From: Glaciecola siphonariae
GTDB lineage: Bacteria; Pseudomonadota; Gammaproteobacteria; Enterobacterales; Alteromonadaceae
NCBI RefSeq assembly: GCF_042652645.1
Contig: NZ_JBHSGU010000002.1
Location: forward strand, 1,860,001-1,924,000
Direction: 5' to 3'
DNA: 64,000 nucleotides
Position 1 is the first letter of the stretch. Each line of letters begins with the position of its first letter. Shown here piece after piece: positions 35,457 to 45,099 of the stretch. Below the pieces are notes generated by a model. The model searched no databases. It worked only from the letters and a program-made list of their open reading frames with translations, and was not told the origin of the DNA. The position numbers and the translations under genes are program-made.

Positions 35457-38400
35457 TTAAATTGAGTTTTCACCTTTTACATAGGGTACTTCGTCTTCAA
35501 GTTCTTCTAGTTTACGGCTGCGTTTTTCGGGCGACCCTGTACCTCTTGCCAAATATGCATAGGCTGTGGGCACAATAAACAGCGTCATAAACGCTGAAAG
35601 AAGCACGCCAGCAAAAATCACCATGCCTATTACCATGCGCGACTCAGCGCCCGGCCCAGAAGCCAACACTAGAGGTAAAGCAGAAAACACGGTGGTGAAG
35701 CCAGTCATCACAATCGGACGCAGACGCTGCATGGCAGCGCGCCGAATGGCTTGCTCAAACTCCATGCCGGCATCGCGAAGCTGATTTGCAAATTCTACTA
35801 TCAATATCCCGTTTTTCGCCGCCAGTCCAATCAGCATAACCAGTCCAATTTGCGAATAAATATTTATCGTCATATCAGACAGGTACAAGCCCACATAGGC
35901 GCCAACCAATGCCAAAGGCACCGTAAACATGATCACCAAGGGGTGTATCCAACTTTCAAACTGGGCGGCCAGCACCAAATAGGTCACCGCTAAGGCTAGA
36001 ATAAAGATGAAAATAAATGATGAACCCGACTCCTGATACAGCTGCGATTCGCCTTTATAATCAATAGACACCTCGGCTGGTAACTCGGTTGCCACAATAT
36101 TTTCAAGGTAGGCTAAGGCCTCACCTATCGTGTAGCCGTCAGCGAGGTTGGCACTAATGGTAACAGCACGCATGCGATTGTAGCGATTGAGCGTATTGGA
36201 TGTTGCCTGCTCACGAATATTGAGCAGGTTATCCATGGGAATAAGCTGACCGGTTCTATCGGAGCGCACGTAAATATTATCAATGCTATTGGGGCTTCGG
36301 TAATCTGCTTCATTACCTTCCATAATCACATCGTACTCTTGCCCGCGATCTAAAAAGGTAGATACCCTTCTCTGACCCAACATCGTTTCGAGGGTGCGAC
36401 CAATTTCAGAAATCGACACGCCTAGGTCAGCCGCTCTGTCTTTATCAATATCAATCAGTAGCTGAGGCGATGTTTCTTTATAGTCAGAGTCCATGCGCAG
36501 CAAGTTAGGATTATCGCGCGCTTTTTCCATCACAATATCGCGCCAAGCAACTAAGTCCTCATAGGTATTACCCTGCAAGACAAACTGAACCGGTCGCCCG
36601 AGTCCTCGCCCACCTATAGCGGAGCGCATGATTGCAAAGGCCCTTACATCGGGAATATCGGAAAGCTTGCCGCTCACTTCGTTCATTAGGTCAAAGGTTG
36701 AACGCTCGCGTGTTTCCCAGTCGGCCATTCCAACAATGGCAATACCTGCCTGCCCGCCAAAACCTGGCGTACGCACTAACACACGAACAACCTCGCCTGC
36801 ATCTCGATAGGGCAATAATATACTCTCTATCTTTTCTAGGTTTTTCGCGTTACTTTCATAGCTTGCGCCTTCTTGTGCCTGCATCAAAATAAAGAAATTA
36901 CCTCTGTCCTCACGCGGCACAAATTCTTCTGGTATTTTGCTCTGCAGCTGCCAAATTAAGGCCATGCTCACCAATACGGTCAGCGCCACAAGAACCGGTT
37001 GCTTCATTGTTGTGGCAAGTCCGTTGTAATACTTTTGCTCGAGTGTTTTAAAGCTTTTATCTACCCACAAACCAAAGCCCGAACTGCGGGTACGTTTTTT
37101 CAAAAGCTTTGAGGCCATCATTGGTGAGAGCGTTAGCGCGGTAAAACTCGAAAACGCCACCGCCGCCGCGATGGCAAGCGCGAACTCAGTAAACAAGCGC
37201 CCAATATTCCCCTCTAAAAACACTAGGGGTACAAACACTGAAATGAGCACTAAGGTGGTGGCAATAACCGCAAAGCCAACTTCTCTTGCGCCTCTAAAAG
37301 AGGCTAACAAGGGGGGCTCGCCCATTTCTATGCGCCGATAAATATTTTCAAGCACAACAATGGCATCATCAACCACTAAACCAATCGCCAAGACTAAGGC
37401 CAAAAGTGTCAGCAAATTAATAGAAAACCCTAACACGTACATCACCATAAAGGCCGCAATTAAGGAGACAGGCACGGTGACCGCAGGAATCAAGGTGGCT
37501 CTGACGTTGCCTAAAAACACATAAATCACTACAACGACCATCATCATTGCAATGGCGAGCGTGTTGTACACCTCGTTTATCGACTCCTCAATAAACACTG
37601 ACGAATCATAGCTTGGTACAATAAAGATATTATCAGGCAGGGTTTGTTCAATCCTCTCAATGGCCTCACGCGCGGCGCGCGCTACCTCAAGCGTATTTGC
37701 TTTTGACTGCTTTACAATCCCAAGGCCAATCATATTAACACCATCGCCCCTGAAATCGGTCTCGTCATCCTCTGCGGTTAGTTCAACCTGAGCAACTTCC
37801 CCTAATTTAACCAAATACCCGTCAGCGCCTGCGGCAACGGTGAGCTTGGCAAAATCGCTTGGCGACAAAAAACTACGGGCCACTCGTACGTCGAAATCCC
37901 GTGTTTCAGATTCGACTCTGCCGGCAGGCAGTTCAACATTTTCTGCTCGGATGACTCGCTCAATGTCGCTAACAGTAATCCCGCGTGCGGCCATCGCATT
38001 GCGGTCGAGCCATACTTTCATGGCATAACTGCGGCCACCGCCTAAATTTACCCTAGCAACACCGTCGGCAATCGACAAACGGTCGACAATAAATCGGTCT
38101 GCGTAATCGGTGAGCTCAAGCGTGCTCAAGTTATCGCTGCGCAGGTTATACCAAACCACAACATCTTCATCTGAGTTTGATTTTGCGACTTCGGGCGGAA
38201 ACGCTTGATCTGGCAGGTCATTGAGCACGCGAGAAACACGCTCGCGAACGTCGTTTGAGGCTGCATCTATATCGCGACTTAAATTAAATTCAATCGTGAC
38301 ACTCGAGCGGCCATTTCTGCTTGAAGAAGAAATATTTTTAATGCCTTCAATACCGCTGATACGGTCTTCAATCAGTTGCGTGATGCGGGTCTCTACGATT

Positions 38401-38570
38401 TCCGCTGAGGCGCCAGGGTAACTGGTGTTAACCGACACAATGGGCGGGTCAATGTCAGGGTACTCACGAAGCGATAAAAAACTAATCGCAACAATGCCAA
38501 ATACTAACAGCAGCAAGTTAACCACACTGGCAAATACAGGACGTTTAACCGATAAATCAGAAATTAACAT
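35457..38570 (-). CDS. RND multidrug efflux transporter, inner-membrane pump
   Basis: 1037 residues with the AcrB/MexB layout: a first membrane helix (residues about 10-30), two large periplasmic loops and helices 2-6 and 8-12. The proton-relay Asp pair is present in GLVVDDAIVVLENI. The HAE1-type motif SYPGASAEIVE and the LVVDDAIVV, LTLLALVLAIG and MLIGLAAKNGILIVEF stretches are typical. It exports hydrophobic or amphipathic compounds with a periplasmic adaptor and a TolC-type channel; the channel gene is not here. It starts 9 bases after its adaptor gene and is surely co-transcribed. Substrate range cannot be read from sequence. Confidence 0.95.
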   Translation of the reverse strand: MLISDLSVKRPVFASVVNLLLLVFGIVAISFLSLREYPDIDPPIVSVNTSYPGASAEIVETRITQLIEDRISGIEGIKNISSSSRNGRSSVTIEFNLSRDIDAASNDVRERVSRVLNDLPDQAFPPEVAKSNSDEDVVVWYNLRSDNLSTLELTDYADRFIVDRLSIADGVARVNLGGGRSYAMKVWLDRNAMAARGITVSDIERVIRAENVELPAGRVESETRDFDVRVARSFLSPSDFAKLTVAAGADGYLVKLGEVAQVELTAEDDETDFRGDGVNMIGLGIVKQSKANTLEVARAAREAIERIEQTLPDNIFIVPSYDSSVFIEESINEVYNTLAIAMMMVVVVIYVFLGNVRATLIPAVTVPVSLIAAFMVMYVLGFSINLLTLLALVLAIGLVVDDAIVVLENIYRRIEMGEPPLLASFRGAREVGFAVIATTLVLISVFVPLVFLEGNIGRLFTEFALAIAAAVAFSSFTALTLSPMMASKLLKKRTRSSGFGLWVDKSFKTLEQKYYNGLATTMKQPVLVALTVLVSMALIWQLQSKIPEEFVPREDRGNFFILMQAQEGASYESNAKNLEKIESILLPYRDAGEVVRVLVRTPGFGGQAGIAIVGMADWETRERSTFDLMNEVSGKLSDIPDVRAFAIMRSAIGGRGLGRPVQFVLQGNTYEDLVAWRDIVMEKARDNPNLLRMDSDYKETSPQLLIDIDKDRAADLGVSISEIGRTLETMLGQRRVSTFLDRGQEYDVIMEGNEADYRSPNSIDNIYVRSDRTGQLIPMDNLLNIREQATSNTLNRYNRMRAVTISANLADGYTIGEALAYLENIVATELPAEVSIDYKGESQLYQESGSSFIFIFILALAVTYLVLAAQFESWIHPLVIMFTVPLALVGAYVGLYLSDMTINIYSQIGLVMLIGLAAKNGILIVEFANQLRDAGMEFEQAIRRAAMQRLRPIVMTGFTTVFSALPLVLASGPGAESRMVIGMVIFAGVLLSAFMTLFIVPTAYAYLARGTGSPEKRSRKLEELEDEVPYVKGENSI

Positions 38571-38579
38571 CTCAGCCCC

Positions 38580-39638
38580 TTACAAATCTAAAACGCGGAC
38601 AGCAGAGCCATCTCGCACGCGTAATGTTCCTTCACTTATGACTTTTTGACCGGCTTCCAAGCCGTCAAGGATTTGTACTAAGCCGGGCTTACGTTCACCT
38701 ACCTTCACCTTAGTTTTAATGGCTTTTTCTTGCTCGTCTACAACAAAGACAAACTGCGAGTCGCCCTCAGGCACTAGGGCTGATTCGGGTATAACAAGCG
38801 CATCTAAAACGCGTTTTTCAAGATTAATTTGCAGCAGCATACCAGGGCGCATTTTCATGTCTTGATTAGGCAGTTGGGCGCGTACCTGAATAGAGCGCGT
38901 AACCGGGTCGATACGAGAATCGATATTTGTGATTTTGCCTACAAACTGCTCGCCGGGATAGGCGACAGAACTTGCATATATGGTTTGGCCATTTTTAACA
39001 CTCGCTAAATGCACCTCAGAAATACTGAAATCGACTTTAACTACGCTTAGGTCATCTAAGGTGGTAATTAAATCACCAGGCCTGACCAAACTGCCAACGC
39101 TGACCATACGAGTGCCCAAGCGGCCGCTAAACGGTGCGCGTATGATCAGCTCTTCTAAATCGGCTTGAGCAACGTCTCGCTGAGCGCTTAACGCTTTTAC
39201 GCGGGCCTCTTGTTCGTCGAGCAATTGCTCAGACGCTGCGCTCTGGTTAGCTAGGTTTTTGATTCGGCTGAGCTGGCGTTTTGCTTCAGCCACGTTAATT
39301 TCAAGCTCACTAACGCGGGCTTCTTCAGCGCGGTTATTTAGCTCTACTAGTATTTGTTGCGCCTCAACAATATCGCCATCGTCAAAGGCAATCGTTTCTA
39401 TCGTTTCGGCTTGCTGTGCGGTAATATTTACCGACTCGTTGGCAACTGCTGTACCGAGTGCCTCTACAATAACCGGAAAGGCCTGCTTGCTCGCAAGGCT
39501 CACAACCACCGGCGTTTGCCCTGAACCGCGCGGCCCACCTTGGCCTTGTGCTTGTTCTGGCAAATTGATATAGATTAAAAAGGCAACTAAGGCAACAACG
39601 CCAACTAAGAGTGGCGAGATTTTTATAAACTTTGACAT
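38580..39638 (-). CDS. RND efflux periplasmic adaptor subunit
   Basis: 352 residues. An N-terminal membrane helix (LLVGVVALVAFLIYINL) anchors it. A split biotinyl/lipoyl-like domain flanks a coiled-coil hairpin of about 60 residues (ILVELNNRAEEARVSELEIN to VKALSAQRDVAQADLEEL), then LIIRAPFSGRLGTRMVSVGS and a beta-barrel domain ending with GQKVISEGTLRVRDGSAVRV. It bridges the inner pump to an outer-membrane channel. It is the first gene of a two-gene operon with the pump; no local repressor is adjacent except the MarR-GNAT gene on the far side. Confidence 0.93.
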   Translation of the reverse strand: MSKFIKISPLLVGVVALVAFLIYINLPEQAQGQGGPRGSGQTPVVVSLASKQAFPVIVEALGTAVANESVNITAQQAETIETIAFDDGDIVEAQQILVELNNRAEEARVSELEINVAEAKRQLSRIKNLANQSAASEQLLDEQEARVKALSAQRDVAQADLEELIIRAPFSGRLGTRMVSVGSLVRPGDLITTLDDLSVVKVDFSISEVHLASVKNGQTIYASSVAYPGEQFVGKITNIDSRIDPVTRSIQVRAQLPNQDMKMRPGMLLQINLEKRVLDALVIPESALVPEGDSQFVFVVDEQEKAIKTKVKVGERKPGLVQILDGLEAGQKVISEGTLRVRDGSAVRVLDL

Positions 39639-39756
39639 ATTTCTCCTGACGGCTGCTGATACTCAAGGTGGGCACAAAACAATAAGCATAAAAATGCTGT
39701 ATAGATCAGCTAGCGAATTAAATTTACGTAACAACACGTATTATAGGATATAACGA

Positions 39757-40356
39757 TTGAAACTGTGCATTATTTCACTTTTTGGGCTGTTTATTTTTGC
39801 GTGCTCAGACGCATCTTTCGATGCGCCGGCATGCCGGATCTCTCCTAAAGCCCAAAGCGAAGCGATGAGTAACGCAATAACTAAAGTTTCGCCTTCAAAA
39901 AACGCAACGGGAGCCTGTGTCGTTCGCTTGCAATCAAAGTTGCTTGTAATTGAACGCGCTTCCGGTAAATATGACCTTGCTTCATCAAATAATCTTTCGT
40001 TTTTTGAACACAATAATGTTGCTGGTGCCGCCTCATCAGAAATTGAGTCAATGAGCTCCCAATGTCAGGCCCACCGAGCCATGTGGTTGGAGACGGGCTT
40101 TAACGTCGAAGTGGGTGCACAGCTTGCTAAACAAAGAGACAATACCCTGCTTTTTGCCTGCAGCTTGGCCAATGGGTTTGACGGCAGTGAAGTGAGTATT
40201 GCAGCGCCACCGTGGGCAGACGGCCAAGTACAACAATTGCTCTATATTGACCCTTTTAACATCGAACAAGACCAGTGGCATCACCCCGACAATTTGACTG
40301 GCGTTCGTGACGCCTATGTAAATCACGGCATGCTGAATGCGCGCGAAGTCCAGTAA
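39757..40356 (+). CDS. Exported Nudix-like lipoprotein with degenerate catalytic box
   Basis: 199 residues with an N-terminal lipoprotein-like signal (GLFIFACSDA). The body resembles a Nudix fold: ATGACVVRLQSKLLVIERASG matches the first strands, and QCQAHRAMWLETGFNVEVG aligns with the Nudix box. In that box the pattern RExxEExG reads RAMWLETG, so two of the three catalytic glutamates are missing. It is probably an inactive or altered domain working outside the cytoplasm. The start is a TTG with AGGAT nine bases upstream, since no ATG is available. It is divergent from the RND adaptor. The Nudix call comes from pattern only. Confidence 0.6.
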   Translation: MKLCIISLFGLFIFACSDASFDAPACRISPKAQSEAMSNAITKVSPSKNATGACVVRLQSKLLVIERASGKYDLASSNNLSFFEHNNVAGAASSEIESMSSQCQAHRAMWLETGFNVEVGAQLAKQRDNTLLFACSLANGFDGSEVSIAAPPWADGQVQQLLYIDPFNIEQDQWHHPDNLTGVRDAYVNHGMLNAREVQ

Positions 40357-40466
40357 ATTCCTACCTCAACCGGATAAATACTTCTTATAAATTTAAGTGA
40401 TTGAGCATTTTCGAGCTTTTCACGTACTATACCAATACAATGTTTTAGTACTGTTCAGGAGTTACA

Positions 40467-42227
40467 ATGCCGCAATACAATGCCCCATTAGCAGATTTTC
40501 AGTTCTTGCTTAAAGACTGGTTAAAAATTGACGAACACTATGCAAATGTGGATGCACAAGGCATGGACAGCGAGCTGGTGCTTGAAATCATCGGACAAGG
40601 TGCGAAATTTGCCGAAGAAGTGGTTGCCCCCTTAAATAGAGAAGGCGATGAGCAAGGCTGCACTCTAACTGACGGTAAAGTCAAAACGCCCGATGGCTTT
40701 GCCCAGGCCTACCACGAATATATTGCTAACGGATGGAATGCAATGCTTGGCAATCCGGAATTTGACGGACAAGACCTGCCATATTCTGCGGCGGTGCCGG
40801 TGCACGAAATGCTAAATTCAGCCAATTTAAGCTGGCGATTAACCACGATGCTAACGGAAAGCGCGGTGCTCGCAGTTGATAAACACGCAACCGATACACT
40901 TAAGCAGACCTACTTAGCCAAGTTAATCAGCGGCGAGTGGACCGGCACGATGAACCTAACCGAACCGCATGCCGGCACTGATTTGGCACTTTTAAACACT
41001 AAAGCTCAGCCCCAAAGTGACGGCTCGTACCTAATTACTGGTAACAAAATATTTATCACTGGCGGTGACCATGATTGGACAGACAACATCATTCATTTGG
41101 TGTTAGCACGCTTACCAGACGCGCCCGCTGGTGTTAAAGGCATAAGTTTATTTTTAGTACCCAAATTTTTGGTGGATGATAGCGGTCAACCGGGTGAAGC
41201 AAACAAACTAAGCGTCGGCAGTATTGAAAAGAAAATGGGAATTAAAGCCAGTCCGACCTGCGTGATGAATTACGACGGCGCAAAAGGCTATTTGGTTGGC
41301 GAAGAAAATAAAGGCTTGGCCTGCATGTTCACTATGATGAACGACGCTCGTTTTCAGGTGGGTTTACAAGGATTAGGAACATGTGAGGCATCATTCCAAG
41401 GTGCTGTGTCGTACGCTAGAGAGCGCTTACAATCACGCTCACCCACAGGTCCAAAACAGCCCGAGGCCAAAGCCGATTCGCTGATGCATCAGCCCGACGT
41501 ACGCAAAATGCTGCTCACACAAAAAGCCTTTACCGAAGGCTGTCGAGCACTCTCTTTACTCTACGCCCAGCAGATGGATATTGAGAAATACACTAATGAT
41601 GAGCGCAAGCATGATGCCGAGCAGGTGATTGCCTTCTTAACGCCTATTTGCAAAGGCTTTATGACCGATATAGCCACAGAGGTGACTAACCTTGGCATTC
41701 AAGTATATGGCGGACATGGCTACGTGCGCGAGTGGGGGATGGAGCAACTGGTGCGAGACACACGTATCGCCCAGCTTTACGAGGGCACTAACGGCATTCA
41801 AGCGGCCGATTTGATTGGTCGTAAACTTACGCGCGACGGCGGTAAAATGTTGGGCAAAACGGTGGCAATGTTGGCCGAACGCATTAAGCAAATGACCGAT
41901 GCCGAAAAGCGCCAGCAAGCGACTGACTTACTTAAGGAGTTTGAACAAAGCTCAACTGCGCTTTTAGGTCGTGAGCCAAATGATATTGCTGCCGCCGCCA
42001 CCGATTACTTGCACTACAGTGCTTACATCATTTTAGGCATCCTTTGGCTGGATATGGCGAGCAGCGCACAGGCATCCGGCAATGAGTTAATTGCCAAAGG
42101 AAAACAAAACACATGTGCGTTCTACATTAAGCGATTATTACCTAGAAAAGATTTGCACAAGCAAGTTATACACAGTCGGTCAGATGACGTACTGAACGTA
42201 GCTGATCAAGAGTTTGATTACGTATAA
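40467..42227 (+). CDS. Acyl-CoA dehydrogenase, DmdC-like family
   Basis: 586 residues, larger than the ordinary acyl-CoA dehydrogenase and like the extended family that includes DmdC and several fatty-acid enzymes. It opens MPQYNAPLADFQFLL, with the FAD-binding TMNLTEPHAGTDLAL and FITGGDHD loops, the helical domain with GFMTDIATEVTNLGIQVYGGHGYVREW, the YEGTNGIQA motif and a C-terminal extension. It oxidises an acyl-CoA to the 2-enoyl form. Family members take straight-chain substrates or methylmercaptopropionyl-CoA (DMSP demethylation), and the choice cannot be made here. It is next to methionine gamma-lyase, with 62 bp of tail-to-tail overlap. Confidence 0.88.
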   Translation: MPQYNAPLADFQFLLKDWLKIDEHYANVDAQGMDSELVLEIIGQGAKFAEEVVAPLNREGDEQGCTLTDGKVKTPDGFAQAYHEYIANGWNAMLGNPEFDGQDLPYSAAVPVHEMLNSANLSWRLTTMLTESAVLAVDKHATDTLKQTYLAKLISGEWTGTMNLTEPHAGTDLALLNTKAQPQSDGSYLITGNKIFITGGDHDWTDNIIHLVLARLPDAPAGVKGISLFLVPKFLVDDSGQPGEANKLSVGSIEKKMGIKASPTCVMNYDGAKGYLVGEENKGLACMFTMMNDARFQVGLQGLGTCEASFQGAVSYARERLQSRSPTGPKQPEAKADSLMHQPDVRKMLLTQKAFTEGCRALSLLYAQQMDIEKYTNDERKHDAEQVIAFLTPICKGFMTDIATEVTNLGIQVYGGHGYVREWGMEQLVRDTRIAQLYEGTNGIQAADLIGRKLTRDGGKMLGKTVAMLAERIKQMTDAEKRQQATDLLKEFEQSSTALLGREPNDIAAAATDYLHYSAYIILGILWLDMASSAQASGNELIAKGKQNTCAFYIKRLLPRKDLHKQVIHSRSDDVLNVADQEFDYV

Positions 42228-43461
42228 CAGCTTTATCTTTTGCCATGAGTGAGCCTGTGCTCGGCTCATGGCAGGCGCTAAAGGCTTGATCAAAATCGTT
42301 TAATATATCAGCTACCGACTCAAGTCCCACGGAAAAGCGAACTAGAGTATCGCTGATGCCATGCGCCGCCCGCTGTTCAGGCGTGTAGGCTGCATGCGTC
42401 ATACTTGCAGGATGCTGAATTAGGCTTTCTGCGTCTCCTAGTGACACGGCACGTTGAATCATTTTCAGCTCATTCATCAAGGCCTTCCCACTCTCTAAGC
42501 CGCCGTTAAGTTCAAAGGCAATCATTCCGCCAAATAATCGCATTTGTTTTTTCGCCAACTCATGCTGTGGATGCTCAACCAAGCCGGGATAATAGACATG
42601 TTTTACCGCGCTATGGTCTGTTAAATATTGTGCCACTGTTTGCGCCGATTGACTGTGACGCTGCATTCTTAGCTCAAGCGTTTTCAGACCGCGCATAATG
42701 AGCATCGCGGTAAATGGTGACATGCACGCGCCGGTCATATCCTTTAAACCTTCAACGCGTACCTGATTAACCAAGTCAGTGCTGCCCACTAGTAAACCTG
42801 CAACTAAGTCACCATGCCCGCCTAAATATTTGGTGGCAGAATGAATCACCAGATCTGCGCCGAGGGCTATCGGCTGCGTAAGGTACGGTGTTGCATAGGT
42901 GTTATCAACAATGCTGATTGCACCGGCGTCACGCGCTAGGCTGCATACAGTTTGTATGTCAACAATACGCATATTCGGATTAGCCGGCGTCTCAAAATAG
43001 ACGAGTTTAGTGCGCGGCGTGATTGCGCTGGCGAGGGCATCTGTATCGGTCATATCAACAAACTTTACGCTCACGCCAAATTTACTTAAGCCATGCTGCA
43101 TGAAGGCATAAGTGCATCCGTATAAGGTGATATCTGCAAGCACTTCGTCACCAGATTGTAACAATGTCCACATGGTAGCGCTTATCGCTCCCATCCCTGA
43201 CGCAAAGCTCAATCCTGATTGAGCCCCTTCCAAACAAGCAATACGCTTTTCTAAAATATCGAGAGTAGGATTTGATATACGGCTGTAAAAGTGTCCTTGA
43301 GCATTGCCAGCAAACAAGTCGGCGCCATGTTCGGCACTCTCAAAAGTGTAGGTTGAGCTAAGGTGTAGCGGAGGATTAAGCGCGCCCTGCTCTTGCTGGG
43401 CGTCATAAGCAAAATGAATTGCGTTGGTAGCAAAGCCTGTATTATTAGATTGCTCAGACAT
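42166..43461 (-). CDS. mdeA: Methionine gamma-lyase
   Basis: 431 residues from the ATG at 43461 (AGAGAAG upstream). It closely follows Pseudomonas MdeA: GFATNAIH, SGLSFASGMGAISATMWTLL, the catalytic Cys of LYGCTYAF (Cys116 in MdeA), VYFETPANPNMRI, the PLP Lys in HSATKYLGGHGD, LKDMTGA and QHPASMTHAAYTPEQRAAHG. The Cys and the LKDMTGA block favour methionine gamma-lyase over other Cys/Met PLP enzymes. It yields methanethiol, ammonia and 2-oxobutyrate. The last ~33 residues are an extension absent from the family and overlap the acyl-CoA dehydrogenase gene in the opposite direction. Confidence 0.92.
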   Translation of the reverse strand: MSEQSNNTGFATNAIHFAYDAQQEQGALNPPLHLSSTYTFESAEHGADLFAGNAQGHFYSRISNPTLDILEKRIACLEGAQSGLSFASGMGAISATMWTLLQSGDEVLADITLYGCTYAFMQHGLSKFGVSVKFVDMTDTDALASAITPRTKLVYFETPANPNMRIVDIQTVCSLARDAGAISIVDNTYATPYLTQPIALGADLVIHSATKYLGGHGDLVAGLLVGSTDLVNQVRVEGLKDMTGACMSPFTAMLIMRGLKTLELRMQRHSQSAQTVAQYLTDHSAVKHVYYPGLVEHPQHELAKKQMRLFGGMIAFELNGGLESGKALMNELKMIQRAVSLGDAESLIQHPASMTHAAYTPEQRAAHGISDTLVRFSVGLESVADILNDFDQAFSACHEPSTGSLMAKDKAVIRNQTLDQLRSVRHLTDCV

Positions 43462-43550
43462 AAGCTTCTCTTGAAATATAAACACGCCACTAGCTTACTA
43501 CCAAATTTATGAAATTAACTTGCAATATATGCCACAGATACTATATTAAT

Positions 43551-43565
43551 TAGCATTAAATGCTA
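43551..43565. promoter_or_regulatory. Lrp-type operator upstream of mdeR
   Basis: TAGCATT-A-AATGCTA is a perfect inverted repeat with one central base. It agrees with the E. coli Lrp consensus YAGHAWATTWTDCTR at 12 of 15 positions; the differences are the three central bases. It lies 14 bp before the regulator ATG and 89 bp from the lyase ATG, so it could serve both. Confidence 0.6.
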
Positions 43566-43579
43566 TAAATAAGCTATCA

Positions 43580-44047
43580 ATGGATAAAATTGACCGAAAT
43601 ATTCTTCGCGAGCTGCAGCGCAATGGCCGAATCACTAATCAAGAGCTCGCAGAACGTGTAAATTTATCACCAAGTCCTTGTTTAAGACGCGTAAAACAGC
43701 TTGAACAATCAGGTTTAATCAAAGGCTACAATGTAGAGGTCGACCATGAGGCCTATGGTCTGCCGATCATCGTTTTTGTGCGCGTTCAGCTTGAGCGTCA
43801 TAGCGCCGATGTAGTGAGTAAATTTGAAAAGGCGATAAAAGATGCCCAGCGAGTTTTAGAGTGTTATGTAATGACCGGGCGCTCAGATTATTTACTGAAA
43901 GTGATGGTAAAAGACCTGCACGATTACGAGCACTTTGTGCGCCACCAACTGCATGAAATTGGCAATATTGCGTCAATCGATACCAGTTTCGCTTATGGTG
44001 TTGTTAAACGCTCCCATGTGCTTCCTATGGTAGACTCAACATTGTAA
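43580..44047 (+). CDS. mdeR: Lrp/AsnC-family regulator, divergent from methionine gamma-lyase
   Basis: 155 residues, the usual Lrp size. The N-terminal helix-turn-helix reads NILRELQRNGRITNQELAERV followed by NLSPSPCLRRVKQLEQSGLI. The RAM effector domain follows (VFVRVQLERHSADVVSKFEKAI, VLECYVMTGRSDYLLKVMVKDL). In Pseudomonas putida MdeR is an Lrp-family activator of mdeA encoded divergently next to it, and this gene has the same arrangement. It probably senses methionine or another amino acid. Confidence 0.85.
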   Translation: MDKIDRNILRELQRNGRITNQELAERVNLSPSPCLRRVKQLEQSGLIKGYNVEVDHEAYGLPIIVFVRVQLERHSADVVSKFEKAIKDAQRVLECYVMTGRSDYLLKVMVKDLHDYEHFVRHQLHEIGNIASIDTSFAYGVVKRSHVLPMVDSTL

Positions 44048-44169
44048 AGTAAAGCGTTAACTAATCGATTAAGCTCAGCTAACAGTATCATAAGCTCGGC
44101 TCTGGATATAAAAAGCGCCCAGAGCTGAGGTTATTATATTCGCATCTAACATATAAAGAGCCAAAAAAT

Positions 44170-45087
44170 ATGCACACTCATTATCCTATCGGCACTCCCG
44201 GTAAACCATGGACGCAAGACGAAAAAGCGATATGGCGTAAACAGCAGTCTTGCTCGCGTTCGTATCGAACAGAAGTGCTTGAAAAACTTTATAAGCTAAA
44301 TCACAAATTAGACCTGCATCATTATGGCGCACTTAACTACAATACTCAGCGCTATCCACTTTTTGCGCTGTGTACACCAAAGTTTAAGCCGAGTCTTCCA
44401 AGCGTGTTGATTACCGGCGGCGTACACGGCTACGAAACCAGCGGTGTTCAAGGTGCAATTTTGTTTATGCAAGATGCCATAGACCGCTACACCGACCACT
44501 TTAATTTTATAGTGGCACCCTGCGTAAGTCCGTGGGGCTATGAAACTATAAATCGATGGAACCCAAAGGCGGTAGACCCAAATCGCTCCTTTTTTGATAA
44601 CGGTCCATCTGACGAAGCAAATGCAATTATGGCATTTGTTAAACCTTATCAAAGTCGTTTATTAGCGCATTTTGACCTACATGAAACAACCGACACCGAC
44701 AACTCAGAATTTAGACCAGCGTTAGCGGCTCGAGACGGGATTGTGCAAGATAAATGGGAAATACCTGATGGGTTTTATACAGTTGGCGATAGCGGACGGG
44801 CCAAGCTAGATTTTCAAAAAGCGATTATAAAAAGCGTACAGGGCGTTACCCATATTGCACCGCCCGACAAGCACGGTAAACTGATTGGTAGCGATATGGT
44901 CAGCGATGGCGTGATTCTGTATGACAAGCGCAGCCTGCATTTATGCGGCGGCTTTACCGATGCCGAATATGTGACCACTACTGAGGTGTATCCCGATAGT
45001 CCAAAAGCCAATCCACAGCAATGTAATCGCGCCCAAGTTGCCGCTATTTGTGGTGGTCTTGACTATATTTTAAGTACTCAGGTCTAA
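44170..45087 (+). CDS. M14-family metallo-hydrolase
   Basis: 305 residues, no signal peptide. The zinc-carboxypeptidase pattern is seen in ITGGVHGYETSG (His...Glu), the distal His in LLAHFDLHET, the VDPNRSF arginine loop and the catalytic Glu candidate in VTTTEVYPDSP. The family covers peptidases, succinylglutamate desuccinylase-type amide hydrolases and related enzymes, and the substrate is unknown. A hairpin lies upstream (44095-44129). It converges with a GNAT gene after 12 bases. Confidence 0.75.
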   Translation: MHTHYPIGTPGKPWTQDEKAIWRKQQSCSRSYRTEVLEKLYKLNHKLDLHHYGALNYNTQRYPLFALCTPKFKPSLPSVLITGGVHGYETSGVQGAILFMQDAIDRYTDHFNFIVAPCVSPWGYETINRWNPKAVDPNRSFFDNGPSDEANAIMAFVKPYQSRLLAHFDLHETTDTDNSEFRPALAARDGIVQDKWEIPDGFYTVGDSGRAKLDFQKAIIKSVQGVTHIAPPDKHGKLIGSDMVSDGVILYDKRSLHLCGGFTDAEYVTTTEVYPDSPKANPQQCNRAQVAAICGGLDYILSTQV

Positions 45088-45099
45088 ACAGAACATGCT

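Noticed and set aside
44095..44129. 11-bp hairpin upstream of the M14 gene (CTCGGCTCTGG/CCAGAGCTGAG)
   Set aside because: No T run follows and no known motif is present; it may end mdeR transcripts, but this is unsupported.
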